Assembly: GCA_002179805.1 (NCBI GenBank)
Contig: NAVB01001261.1
Span: 1-18,934, forward strand
Origin: Acanthamoeba lenticulata
Lineage: Eukaryota > Discosea > Longamoebia > Acanthamoebidae
Direction of reading: 5' to 3'
Length of the DNA stretch: 18,934 nucleotides
Part shown: positions 1-10,776 of the stretch, in pieces
Layout of the letters: every line of letters starts with the position of its first letter
How positions within the stretch are numbered: position 1 is the stretch's first letter
Position numbers and translations under genes: made by a program
Notes under the pieces: model-generated
Told to the model about the DNA's origin: nothing
The model's database searches: none
Seen by the model: only the letters and a program-made list of their open reading frames with translations

Positions 1-9
1 CTTTTTTGC

Positions 10-33
10 TTTATTTATTTATTTATTTATTTA
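10..33. repeat. (TTTA)6 tetranucleotide repeat in intron
   Basis: Six perfect TTTA units followed by more T-rich sequence. They lie in the intron just upstream of the 3' splice site at 67-68 and probably serve as part of its pyrimidine-rich tract. Confidence 0.85.
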
Positions 34-68
34 TTAGCTCATTTATTCAGTTATTTTTTGTTTTACAG

Positions 69-359
69 GAAGCGGTGCAGATCCATGAGGACATCCGGGC
101 GAACAAGTCGATCGGGATGCACTGGGGCACGTTCGTGCTGACCGACGAGCACGTCTTTGAGCCGCGCACGCGCCTGGCCGAGCTGGTGCAGGAGCGCAAG
201 ATGCAGGAGGACGCCTTCATCACGGTCCACCACGGCCAGACGGTGGCCCACCCCACCGAGCCCTTTACTGACTGGGAGCCCATCACCAAGGCCCGCCTCC
301 AATACGGGGAAGAGGAAGCAGACGTCACAGACGACGATGATCAATCTCGAGTGGCGTAA
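69..359 (+). CDS. NAPEPLD: N-acyl-phosphatidylethanolamine-hydrolysing phospholipase D, C-terminal exon (partial)
   Basis: This is the last exon of a gene that starts left of the window; the 3' splice site is TTTTACAG at 61-68. The 96 residues match the C-terminus of NAPE-PLD, a metallo-beta-lactamase-fold zinc phosphodiesterase that releases N-acylethanolamines from membrane phospholipid. Matching features are the EAVxIHxDI helix, the KSIGMHWGTF segment, whose His corresponds to the last metal ligand of the family, and EHVFEP followed by a basic helix. The end is a short acidic tail (about EEEADVTDDDD) before TAA at 357-359. The other metal-binding motifs must lie in missing upstream exons. 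A UlaG-like or other NAPE-PLD-related hydrolase is possible, but the spacing around HWGTF and EP fits NAPE-PLD best. Confidence 0.85.
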   Translation, partial: EAVQIHEDIRANKSIGMHWGTFVLTDEHVFEPRTRLAELVQERKMQEDAFITVHHGQTVAHPTEPFTDWEPITKARLQYGEEEADVTDDDDQSRVA

Positions 360-395
360 CGGCTCTCCCGCACTGTCAATACTCCATTGATTTTG

Positions 396-429
396 TTTAT
401 TATTTATTATTTATTATTTATTATTTATT
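396..429. repeat. TTTATTA heptamer tandem repeat in 3' UTR
   Basis: Four perfect TTTATTA units (396-423) plus a partial unit, just downstream of the NAPE-PLD stop codon. Confidence 0.85.
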
Positions 430-476
430 TTTTGGGTTTCACAATTTTTGGGAAAGTGGAGGACTGGTGAAGCAAC

Positions 477-482
477 AATAAA
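477..482 (+). terminator. AATAAA polyadenylation signal of the NAPE-PLD gene
   Basis: Canonical AATAAA 118 nt after the TAA stop, at the end of an AT-rich 3' UTR. The stretch 483-631 has no coding signal and is probably the end of this 3' UTR plus the promoter of the secreted-protein gene. It has a T-run at 558-565 and no clear TATA box. Confidence 0.6.
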
Positions 483-631
483 AAACTTGGCCAATCACTT
501 GTGGAGGAAGGGGTGACCTTTGAAAGAGTCCCTCTGCAGCTTGGGTCACGGCAGGCCTTTTTTTTCGGTGCTGCGGGCTTGTTGAGGATAATCACTCAAG
601 CACCACCACCTGCCATCCACACCACACACAC

Positions 632-1081
632 ATGACCAATTTCAAGGTTCTTCTCTTCGTCTTCTCCAGCTTGGTTCTGCTTCTCCGCGCGCATGCGTGG
701 AGCCTCACCGTGGAGCAAGAAACAGAGGAGCACTCCCTCCTGCCCGTTGATGCTGGTATGGGCTGCAGTTTTTTAATTTCAAATATTTCTTTCTTTAATT
801 GGATCGTTTTTGCTGCCACAGAACATGTCGTAGTTGACAACCAGGAGCTTCACGAAGTGCTGGAGCACTTGGAGCGCCGGGACGGAACGAGGCGCGAGGA
901 AGAGGACGTGGACAGTCACCTGCGCGTACAGTTTGAGGGCCACTTTGATTGCGACAGCTTGGAAGACGTGCGTGTGGACTTTGGGCACCACAAGAAGCAC
1001 GCTTGCTACGGCGTCGATCACGCCACCTTGCGGCCAGTCGAGATTGCCTGTCCCGGTCCCGTGCACTCCACACTGTCATAA
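632..1081 (+). CDS. Small secreted protein of unknown function
   Basis: I do not recognise this gene. Model: exons 632-755 and 822-1081, intron 756-821 (GTATGG...CCACAG), giving 127 aa. Residues 1-22 form a clear signal peptide: a basic start, a Leu/Val/Phe core and a cleavage-like RAHA-W. The mature part is acidic and charged, with ERRDGTRREEED near the middle, then a compact C-terminal part with three cysteines (FDCD, HACYG, IACPG), so one Cys is unpaired or pairs between chains. No membrane segment follows, so export or a vacuolar destination is inferred. The intron is 66 nt (3n) and has no in-frame stop; unspliced message would encode 149 aa with a hydrophobic insert. ATG 632 is the first ATG and directly precedes the signal peptide. 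Confidence 0.65.
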   Translation: MTNFKVLLFVFSSLVLLLRAHAWSLTVEQETEEHSLLPVDAGMGCSFLISNISFFNWIVFAATEHVVVDNQELHEVLEHLERRDGTRREEEDVDSHLRVQFEGHFDCDSLEDVRVDFGHHKKHACYGVDHATLRPVEIACPGPVHSTLS

Positions 1082-1114
1082 GTAGAAAGAGTTGGGGTTG
1101 GGTTATCCGAGTGG

Positions 1115-1120
1115 AATAAA
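1115..1120 (+). terminator. AATAAA polyadenylation signal of the secreted-protein gene
   Basis: Canonical AATAAA 33 nt after the stop codon at 1079-1081. It is only 8 nt upstream of the ATG at 1128, so any gene starting there would begin inside the expected cleavage zone. Confidence 0.7.
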
Positions 1121-1127
1121 CAAAACC

Positions 1128-1369
1128 ATGGCCCAGTAAGTCAACCACGAGCACCGAGCAGCCATGTCCAGCGCCTCAAAGAAGAGGAAGAGCAGACAAT
1201 CACCAATGCCGCGCCTACGGCGCCAAAGCAATGCAAGACCTCTTCAACATCACACCAGCTCTGGAACCAAACCATCAAGAACACCTGGCCAACCCACAAC
1301 CTCCCACTACCACCTACTGGTGTCAAGGAACTCACCTGGGACTGGCATCAGCTTGCTCTAGAGAGGTGA
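1128..1369 (+). CDS. Doubtful small gene, about 71 aa, needing a 26-nt intron
   Basis: A well-placed ATG (ACCATGGCC) is followed after 8 coding bases by GTAAGT (1136-1141). Splicing to the AG at 1160-1161 opens a frame to TGA 1367-1369 whose product looks protein-like: charged start RLKEEEEQ, then KNTWPTHNLP and KELTWDWHQ. The required intron would be only 26 nt, far below the 49-144 nt seen elsewhere in this window. An alternative is the unspliced 65-aa frame from ATG 1164 to 1361, which starts MSSASKKRKSRQ. I recognise neither product. The stretch up to 1477 holds nothing else I can call. It may simply be an untranslated gap between converging genes. Confidence 0.25.
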
Positions 1370-1477
1370 AAGAGCCAACACAAGCCAGGTACATGTATTT
1401 CGCGAATCGAACCCGGGACGCGTGAGCATCTGCTTCGGGCACTTCAGGGATCAGGACGCCCACTCTCCTCAGGAGTC

Positions 1478-4400
1478 TCAGTCGGCTGAGAACTGGAGGA
1501 AAAGGCGTTCCTCGTGTTTGGACGTGAAGTGAGGCGCGAAGCTGATCTTGCGCACCTCCTTATAGCCCTCGGAGCGCGCGGGCTCCTGGAAGTTCTTGGC
1601 GTAGATGTTGTACCCGATGTCGGGCACATGCTTTCGCTCGCCCTCCGTCAGGCGCTGCAGTTTCAAACCCCCGATTTAAGTAATTCAGGTCAGAAAAGCG
1701 TCATGTTTGAATCCATAACTAAAGATAAAATGGAGAATTATTATTGCTCAAAAACGCACCTCACGAAAGATGTTGAGGTGCTTGGCCACTTGGCGTGGGG
1801 TCGTGAAGTAGCAGCAACGCGCGGGGATTCCCCGCTTCTGTTTACGTGGAGACATAGTGAGCACGATGTATGGTGGTGTAATGCAGAGTTTGAATCGAAG
1901 GAAAACCTTGGCGAGGGCCACATATTCGGCGCGCACGGAGGACGACGGGTTGGTGTTGTCGATGACCACCGACGCGCCCTCGTCCAGCGCTTGCGCGCAC
2001 GCGCGTAGGCAGCGGTCCTTGCTCTTCAGCGTGTCCTGGTGTCTCCCCACAACAAGCCGCGCGCGTGTGTTCCAATGAGCGCGTGTGCGTGCGCGCGTGT
2101 GTACATGCGCGTGTGCTTTGGGAATGCAAAGAAGAGAGCGGACCTGGTTGACGCGGATATAGCCATGGGGCACGAGGTGGCGCTCGGCAAAGGTGCTCTT
2201 GCCGCTGGCCGGGAATCCCACAAACACGACCAGCTCCTGCTGGTCTGACGCCACGTGTGACTCGGCAGCGGCGGCGCCCGACGCCGGGCCACGGCGGGCG
2301 GCCAGCAAGAGGGCGCGCGGGTCGAACCCGCCCCAGTCGAACTCGGCCTCGCGCTGCTTCAGAAACAGGGCCTCTGGCGTGTGGAACTCAACTCCTGATC
2401 CGCATGACACCAGCATCGCCGTCCCCATGTTCATCATCCCTCATCATGATCAACATGAATGCACGTAGGGTGATGTCGGCACCGATGTTGGCGGCAAACT
2501 TGCGGTCGCCGCAGGAGAAGTCGCGCTTGGGCCGGCCCTGCGCGGGATCGGCCGCGCGGCCGGCGGCGTCGCCGCAGTAAAACGAGTTCTCCAAATCCAC
2601 CGCCACGCCCTACACCACACACAAACACGCAAGCCACGGTTGGCCAAGGCCCTCGAAAACAGCGAGGCAGCGGTGGGCCTCGTGAGACGGAGACGCACGC
2701 CGTTGCAGTGATGGGCCATGAAGTCCCACATGTCGGTCGACGGCTTCCGCCAGCTGTCGCTGCCGCCGGCGATGAAGGCCTGCACCGGGAAGCCCAGCGC
2801 CTTCACCAGGTCCTCGATCTGGCGTTAAGGGCGCGGATGACGTCAGCCGCGCGACCAGGGAGAGAGAACGAGAGGCTGCTCAAAGAAAGGTGCACCTTGC
2901 CCTTGATCTCGTCGGCCTTGGCGGGGCTCTTCTTGATGCCGCCCTGGTTGGTGAAGATCACGATCTTGTGGCCCTCGCCCCGCAGCCGCTTCAGCCTGTC
3001 TGGAATGCACGCGTACATCCACTGCCTGCAAACAGCCAATGATCATAATTTAAAAATATTTAAATTAACTATCTAACTATTATTTTATTTAATATATTTA
3101 GATTTTTATATTTAAAAAATAAAACAAACAAATACGAACCAGTCATTCCGGCTTTGGGGAAAAACGCGACCACTCTTGGTCACGATCAAAGTCGAGTCCT
3201 GGCCGAAAGAGGCGCGGCGGTGAGGGATCGCGACAACATCATCATCATCATCATCCCAACAACAACAACAACAAGAAGGCGATGGAGGGCCAAACCATAT
3301 CAAAGGAGGCGATCTTGGGCGAGGGCTTGAGCTCGCTGCCGTCGAGCACAAACAGCGTCTCGGCCACGCACGTCCACCGCAGCCGCGGCGGCGTCGCGTA
3401 GGCCAGCCCCGCCAGCCGCCGCGGCGCCGTCCGCGTCTTCTTCTTCCCGCTCCCGTCCTCCTCACCGTCCTCGCCACGAGGCAGGATGAGCCCATCGCCA
3501 TCATCATCACCATCCTCCTCGCCCTCCCCATCGTCCCCGCGCAGCTGCTTCTCCGGCTCCCACGCCTTGGGCTTGGCCTTGACCTCGGGCCTGGGCTTGG
3601 GCTTGGCCGCCGGCGGGGCGTGGGCCTCGGCCTCATTCCCGTCGTCGTCGTCGTCGTTGTCGTGTGAGAACGCCCGCAGGTGGTCCGGGTTCTGCGCGCA
3701 CGTGCGTGCTCAGTGGACAAGCGATTGGCCCGCCTCGTCACTCGGACGAGAGACAAGGACAAGAGCACCTTGCGATAGCAGGCCTTGCCGTACTTGCACT
3801 TGGGCAGCCGCGCCGCCACGTCATGGACCTTGTGGGAATGGCCTTCGCGCTTCGTCTCTTCCTCTTCCCTTCTGGGCTTCTTCTGGCTCGGGCTCGGGCT
3901 CGAGCTGGCCGGCGTCTGCGTTCCAACCTTTGTCGTCGTCGTCGCTTCTTCCTCCTCGACGAAGGTGGTGGGCAGCTTCCTCTTCTTGTCTCCTCCTGCG
4001 GCCCCCGTGGACGACAACCATGATGATGATGATGATGAGGACGAAGATGATGAGGACGAGGAGGCCTTGGGCGGCGGCGCGGCGGAGATGGCGACGGAGA
4101 AGCGGAGGGCGGGCTCGCCGGGCAGGAGGAAGAAGGCGGCCCCGTGGGCGAGGCTCGTGGTCTGACCCTGCGCCATGAGGACTTCCTGCTCTCCGCTCGC
4201 GTCGGGCACCACGAGGAGCGGGTTGCTGCCCAGCTGCCGTGCGGCAAACGAAGGTGCGTGATTGACATTCCAATGTCAGCGCCACGATAATCACCGGCAC
4301 CAACAACGTGAGGAGGAGGAGGAGGAGGTCATTGGCGAGACGCACAGCTGTGACGTGGAGGACGAGCGACTTGGGGTCGAACCGGAGCTCCGCGTGCTGC

Positions 4401-4662
4401 CGCGAGCACCGCTTGTCCCTGGAGGATAAGGGAGGATGAGTCCTCTTCCGCGTCCCCAGCGGCGCACCTCCGGGAGAGGAGGGCGAGCACGTACGTGACG
4501 CTCAAGGTTGGGTGCGAGTTGCGCCCCACAACGACCGCCTGGATGCAATAAATGATTATTGGTTGAGTTAAGTGGCGAAAAAAAAGCACAACAGAGCCGT
4601 ACGTCTCCGGAAGCAATGCGCAAGCTGCCATGCTTGCCAACAACCGTGCAGGAGGGGTCCAT
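1478..4662 (-). CDS. PNKP: Polynucleotide kinase 3'-phosphatase with FHA and PBZ zinc-finger domains
   Basis: Repairs DNA strand-break ends by removing 3' phosphate and phosphorylating 5'-OH. Exons (-): 4662-4603, 4538-4495, 4418-4346, 4233-3769, 3691-3296, 3198-3140, 3025-2896, 2818-2699, 2609-2465, 2394-2144, 2035-1907, 1837-1760, 1654-1478; 2127 nt, 708 aa, phases all agree. FHA domain at residues 1-110 (VVVGRNSH, DKRCSRQHAEL, LGSNP). Ser/acidic/Lys-rich linker with a 14-Ser run (117-130). PBZ finger 205-224 with C205, C211, H218 and H224. HAD phosphatase about 340-500: DMDST at 345-349, created by joining exons 5 and 6, then IFTNQGG, WRKPSTDMW, CGDAAGR and DFSCGDRKFAAN. P-loop kinase 510-708: Walker A GFPASGKST (557-565) and IDNTNP. 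The ATG at 4662 precedes a short lead into the FHA domain. It is divergent from the aminotransferase gene. Human PNKP (about 520 aa) has no PBZ. Confidence 0.93.
3237..3273. repeat. CAT and AAC trinucleotide repeats in a PNKP intron
   Basis: CAT-type repeats (about 3237-3255) are followed by AAC repeats (about 3258-3273) in the PNKP intron at 3199-3295. They would read as Asp/Cys runs if the intron were wrongly taken as coding. Confidence 0.8.
4020..4065 (-). repeat. Trinucleotide repeat encoding the PNKP serine run
   Basis: ATG/GAT-type triplets on the + strand (pure at 4020-4038, then degenerate) read as TCA/TCC/TCG serine codons on -, residues 117-130 of PNKP. This linker is probably disordered and length-variable between strains. 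Confidence 0.8.
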
Positions 4663-4833
4663 GGGTCGCGCCACCACTTCGGTCCGGCCACTTTTGTTTG
4701 TTGTTATTCTTGTAATTGTTCTTGTTATTGTTGTAATTATATTTTGCTTTTCTTGGTTCAATTTCGCGTGCTGACGTCAGCGAGGCCTGCCTGAAAAGAA
4801 GAGCACCAAGTTGTCGGCTACCCTTAGAAACGC
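4663..4833. promoter_or_regulatory. Divergent promoter region between PNKP and the aminotransferase
   Basis: A 171-bp gap between two divergent start codons. It has a T-rich block at 4688-4756 and a palindromic site at 4769-4782 (TGCTGACGTCAGCG) that contains TGACGTCA (4772-4779). That core is the CRE/ATF type of bZIP site, and the flanks also resemble a CRE-type Maf site. A shared bidirectional promoter is inferred. Confidence 0.55.
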
Positions 4834-7394
<2,561 letters not shown>

Positions 7395-7660
7395 CGGGAG
7401 ACACCACCATCAAGAGCGTCTTCTTCCTGTAGGTTTTCTCCACCCAACGACCAGAGACACGACGAGAGAGATGTCAACAAAAACGTCGGTGGCTCTTTCG
7501 TCGGCCACTTGACAAACATCCGCCAATGCCCAACCACCAAAGCAACTGTCCGACGTTGCGGCGTGTTGCACCACACGCTGTTGGTTGCATTTATTTCTGA
7601 GGGCCTCCTCCGCGAGCTTGCGCATCCGGCACACTAGAGAAGAGACCACCACACCACGGG

Positions 7661-9722
7661 ATGGAGGAGCGCGGCAGCAGGAGGAGTGACAGCGCTCACG
7701 AGGAAGAAGAGGCAGGAGAGGTGCAGTGGTTCGGTGGTCCCTTTGCCGTTGATCATTCGATAGATGACTACGTGACGGGCCTCCTCCACGACGAGGACTG
7801 GCGCGGAGACTTGAAGAGCGAGAAGGAAGGCGAGGCGATGTGGAACATGGACAAGAAGGAAGAAGAAGAGGAGAAGAAGGCGCCCAAGGGGACGCGTAGT
7901 AGAGGCTTCTGCAGCGAGGTGGTAGCGTTCTACTGCACGGGCGAGGCCTGGAAAAAGCCCAACTTGATGCACATCGTCATCCCGTTCTTCCTCTACATGC
8001 TGGCCTTTTCCTACACGACCACCGTCATCCCCCTCGTTCGTCTCGCTCCACCTCAAGACCACGAGACCAGCTGTGATGATAACGTTTACATCAATGCGGT
8101 TTGGCTACAGGTGATCGCCGAGCTCTGCGGTGGCGACGTAGGCAAGGCGTCGAGCGTGCAGGGCTACCTCTCGGCAACCTACGCCGCCGCGACGCTGTTC
8201 ACCGCCGCGCTCCTGGGCCTCGTCGCCGACCGCTGGGGCCGCGTGCCTTGCTTCTTCATCTCCCTCGTAGGCCTCCTCCTCCTCGTCGTCGTCCTCCTGT
8301 TGCTCTTGCTCTTCTTAACGTGCTCGATCCCAGGTGGGATTTGGCATCGACGTCGCGGCTCTGGCGGCGGCGCCCGTGCTGGGGTGGGGGGTCGGGCCTC
8401 TCTACGCCACGCGCGCCATAGGGGGCGCCTGCCTGGGCTTCTTCACGGCGGGCTACGCCTACATCGCCGACATCAGCACCGTCGAGGACCGGTCCAAGAA
8501 CTTTGGCACGCTGGGCATCGCCATGGGCCTGGGCTTCCTCGCCGGGCCGACCGTGGCCGGCTACCTGGGCCAGGTGCGCAATCACTGCAGCCCAGACAAG
8601 TGGTATATGGCTCGAAACCTCACTGCGTTTGGCACTCAAAACACCACACAGTTTAACCTTGCGATCCCGCTGATCGTGGCGCTGGGCCTGACGGCGGTCA
8701 ACGTCCTGTTTGTGGGCTTCGTCATGGTCGAATCCAAGCCCCCGGTCCGCACACCGTGGCAATGGCGCTTGCTCAACCCGTTTCGCTCGTTCGCGCTCCT
8801 CCTCCAGAACGGCTACGCGCTCGGCATTGGTGCGCGCCACCACTTCTACAGGCCGCCACCGCCATGTTGTGTTCCTCACCGCGTTTGTGAGCGTGCAGCG
8901 CTGGCCTACTTTCTCTCGTTCCTGGCCGAGCAAGGCCTCTTGGCCGTGTTTGTCCTCTACCTCAAGTACCGCTTTGGCTGGGGCTCGCTCGAGGTTGGCT
9001 TTGCCATGTCCGTGTTTGGGCTCACTTTTTGCATCTCCCAGGTCTCCTGAACATCCCTTGTCCCCCTCTTGCACTGCACTGCGGCTGCACTGCACTGCGG
9101 CTGCTCACCTGTGACCACCACAGGGAGTGCTGACGCGTTATCTGCTGCCGTGGCTTGGCGATCGCAAGACTCTGCTCCTGGCCATGCTCATTGACGCTGT
9201 ACCTTGCTCCAACCCCTTTGGCTTGTTTGTCCTTTTTGTTTCTGTGCTCATACAAAGAACAGTTGAGCAGCTGGCCCTATGCGCTGGTTCCCAATGGGTT
9301 CTACTTGTTCCCCATCATGGTGGTCCGGAGTGTTGCACTAGTGTCTATGCCCATCAGCCAGGGCATTGTCTCCAAGCAGTACAGTATGGCGCAGCAAGGT
9401 GAGCTGATGGGCGTGATGTCTGGCCTCAAGACCATCACAGCTTTTGTAGGCCCACTGGTGTACAACTCACTGTTCACCTACTTCACATCACCTACTGCAT
9501 GGCCAACCAATGACCCAGGTAAGCTTGCAAAATGAATACACCAACAATTATACTGACATGTTTACAGGGTTGGTTTATTATGTGGCAACAGCAAATGCAG
9601 GATTGGCTTTTTTAGCTTGTTGTTTGGTTTTTTGGCTCTTCCCTGCAAAGACAATCAAGGAATCCCCTTTGATAAATGATGTAAATAATGAAAAAATCGA
9701 AAAAACCAACAATATTTTGTAA
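7661..9722 (+). CDS. Major facilitator superfamily transporter (SLC46/HIAT/TetA-like)
   Basis: Multi-pass membrane transporter; substrate unknown. Exons 7661-8266, 8334-8829, 8899-9041, 9124-9198, 9263-9518, 9568-9722; 1731 nt, 576 aa. The first 100 residues are hydrophilic, with Glu/Lys runs, and probably cytosolic. TM1 is near 103-125, followed by a long extracellular-type loop with Cys (SCDD, ELCGG). The signature loop between TM2 and TM3 is GLVADRWGRV at 186-195. Further hydrophobic segments fit about 12 TMs, with the central loop near VMVESKPPVRTPW. The tail is short, Lys/Asn-rich and ends IEKTNNIL. The region 7395-7660 upstream contains the aminotransferase 3' UTR and this promoter; I see no AATAAA in it. 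Exon 6 is much more AT-rich than exons 1-5. The 69-nt intron at 8830-8898 has no in-frame stop. Confidence 0.8.
9071..9105. repeat. Tandem 16-bp direct repeat in an MFS-gene intron
   Basis: GCACTGCACTGCGGCT occurs twice head to tail (9071-9102), plus GCT, inside the 82-nt intron 9042-9123. Each unit contains a smaller GCACT duplication. Confidence 0.85.
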
Positions 9723-9747
9723 AAAACTTGGAATTTTTGTTGTAAAC

Positions 9748-9753
9748 ATTAAA
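9748..9753 (+). terminator. ATTAAA probable polyadenylation signal of the MFS gene
   Basis: ATTAAA variant 25 nt after the TAA stop at 9720-9722. A canonical AATAAA also occurs at 9890-9895. From 9723 to 9920 the DNA is strongly AT-rich and non-coding. Confidence 0.45.
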
Positions 9754-9920
9754 TTTTTGTTCACTACAAAAATGATTATTAATATTTATATCTTATAAAA
9801 TATATATAATATCAATATACAACTACAAACATGATTTTATAATATAATTAATTATGTTTGATATATTTGATTTCGATTTTTAATTTAATAATAAAAAATT
9901 GTACAATACTTTTTATTATT

Positions 9921-10000
9921 GGGGCCCAACACGACTAGGCGGAAGGCCTCGGGAGCACCAGCGCGCAAGCAAGGCAGCTGACTGGACTCCAATTACCCAC
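9921..10000. other. GC-rich island in AT-rich intergenic DNA, unassigned
   Basis: About 80 bp of mixed, fairly GC-rich sequence lies between AT-rich DNA and the 3' end of tRNA-Ile. I find no convincing ORF, tRNA A/B boxes or C/D snoRNA boxes. It could be a non-coding RNA, an old gene fragment or a regulatory island. Confidence 0.3.
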
Positions 10001-10009
10001 AAAAAAGAA

Positions 10010-10082
10010 TGGCCAGTGTGGGGATCGAACCCACGACCTTGGCGTTATTAGCACCACGCTCTACCAACTAAGCTAACCGGCC
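10010..10082 (-). tRNA. trnI-AAU: tRNA-Ile (anticodon AAU)
   Basis: On the - strand the gene starts GGCCGGT, pairing with ACTGGCC plus discriminator A. D-arm AGCTTAGTTGGTAGAGC, anticodon loop CTAATAA (AAT, read as IAU), T-loop GGTTCGATCC. Length 73 nt, no intron. A run of six Ts on - (AAAAAA at 10001-10006 on +) lies just downstream as Pol III terminator. Confidence 0.97.
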
Positions 10083-10251
10083 AAATATATCGAATCTGAA
10101 TATTTACAAGAATTTGAAATCGTCTCCTTTTTATCTCAATGATTATTTTAAAAATGATTATAAATAATAAATTTATAGAATTATAAATAGATGGTTAAAA
10201 CAATTAGAAGATAATTGCTTGTTTGGGTGTTTTATTGGTAGCGAAAAAAGT

Positions 10252-10323
10252 TGGTTCGACTGGGGTTCGAACCCAGGACCTACTGCGTGTGAGGCAGACG
10301 TGATACCACTACACCACCGAACC
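10252..10323 (-). tRNA. trnV-CAC: tRNA-Val (anticodon CAC)
   Basis: Acceptor GGTTCGG pairs with TCGAACC with one G-T pair, discriminator A. D-arm GGTGTAGTGGTATCAC, anticodon loop CTCACAC (CAC), T-arm CTGGGTTCGAACCCCAG. Length 72 nt, no intron. A T6 terminator follows on - (AAAAAA near 10245-10249 on +). Confidence 0.97.
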
Positions 10324-10399
10324 GCTGCAAACTTCGCCGCAAAGCGTCGGGAAAACTTGACCATATAAATAAAAGTCAGTGGCAAAAACTAAAAAGATT

Positions 10400-10471
10400 C
10401 AGGCCTGCTGGGGGTCGAACCCAGAATCTCCTGATTCGTAGTCAGACGCCTTTCCATTGGGCCACAGGCCT
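10400..10471 (-). tRNA. trnR-ACG: tRNA-Arg (anticodon ACG)
   Basis: Acceptor AGGCCTG pairs perfectly with CAGGCCT, discriminator G. D-arm GCCCAATGGAAAGGC, anticodon loop CTACGAA (ACG, read as ICG), T-arm CTGGGTTCGACCCCCAG. Length 72 nt, no intron. Downstream T-runs on - (AAAAA on + near 10384-10395) serve as terminator. Confidence 0.97.
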
Positions 10472-10693
10472 GGCTTGATAAAACCTAAATAAATTTAGTA
10501 TATATTAACGTTCAACACATAGTTTTACTTGCATAATTTAAAAAACATTGATTTAACAAAATGATTTTATTTCATTTATAATATTATAACAAAATATAAT
10601 TTTATTGGAAAATTAAAAATTTTATTATAATTTTATACGATCAAAAATGGCCCAACAATATACGATACTACGTTTCCAGTCTTCCAAACGACT

Positions 10694-10775
10694 GGACGGA
10701 TGGCCGAGCGGTCTAAGGCGACAGTTTAAGGCACTGTTATCTTCGGATGCGTGGGTTCAAATCCCACTCCGTTCA
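10694..10775 (+). tRNA. trnL-AAG: tRNA-Leu (anticodon AAG)
   Basis: Type II tRNA of 82 nt with a long variable arm (TATCTTCGGATG). Acceptor GGACGGA pairs with TCCGTTC with one G-T pair, discriminator A. D-arm GGCCGAGCGGTCTAAGGC, anticodon stem ACAGT/ACTGT with loop TTAAGGC (AAG, read as IAG), T-arm GTGGGTTCAAATCCCAC. The downstream T-run ATTTTATTTTT is the Pol III terminator. Its 3' end lies 20 bp from the stop codon of the converging gene at 10795. The spacer 10472-10693 is AT-rich and empty. Confidence 0.97.
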
Positions 10776-10776
10776 T

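Noticed and set aside
1396..1416. tRNA-like B-box on - (GGGTTCGATTCG)
   Set aside because: The T-stem has two mismatches and no acceptor or anticodon stem can be built around it; no tRNA gene is supported.
3112..4212. 366-residue open frame on -, in which the PNKP phosphatase motif appears as FGQDST, with the nucleophilic Asp lost
   Set aside because: The frame runs through three introns. Splicing 3296 to 3198 removes the apparent change and restores FDMDST, so the catalytic Asp is present.
8267..8333. Apparent frameshift in the MFS gene
   Set aside because: Explained by a normal 67-nt GT-AG intron (GTAGGC...TCCCAG), phase 0; all six exons then join in frame.
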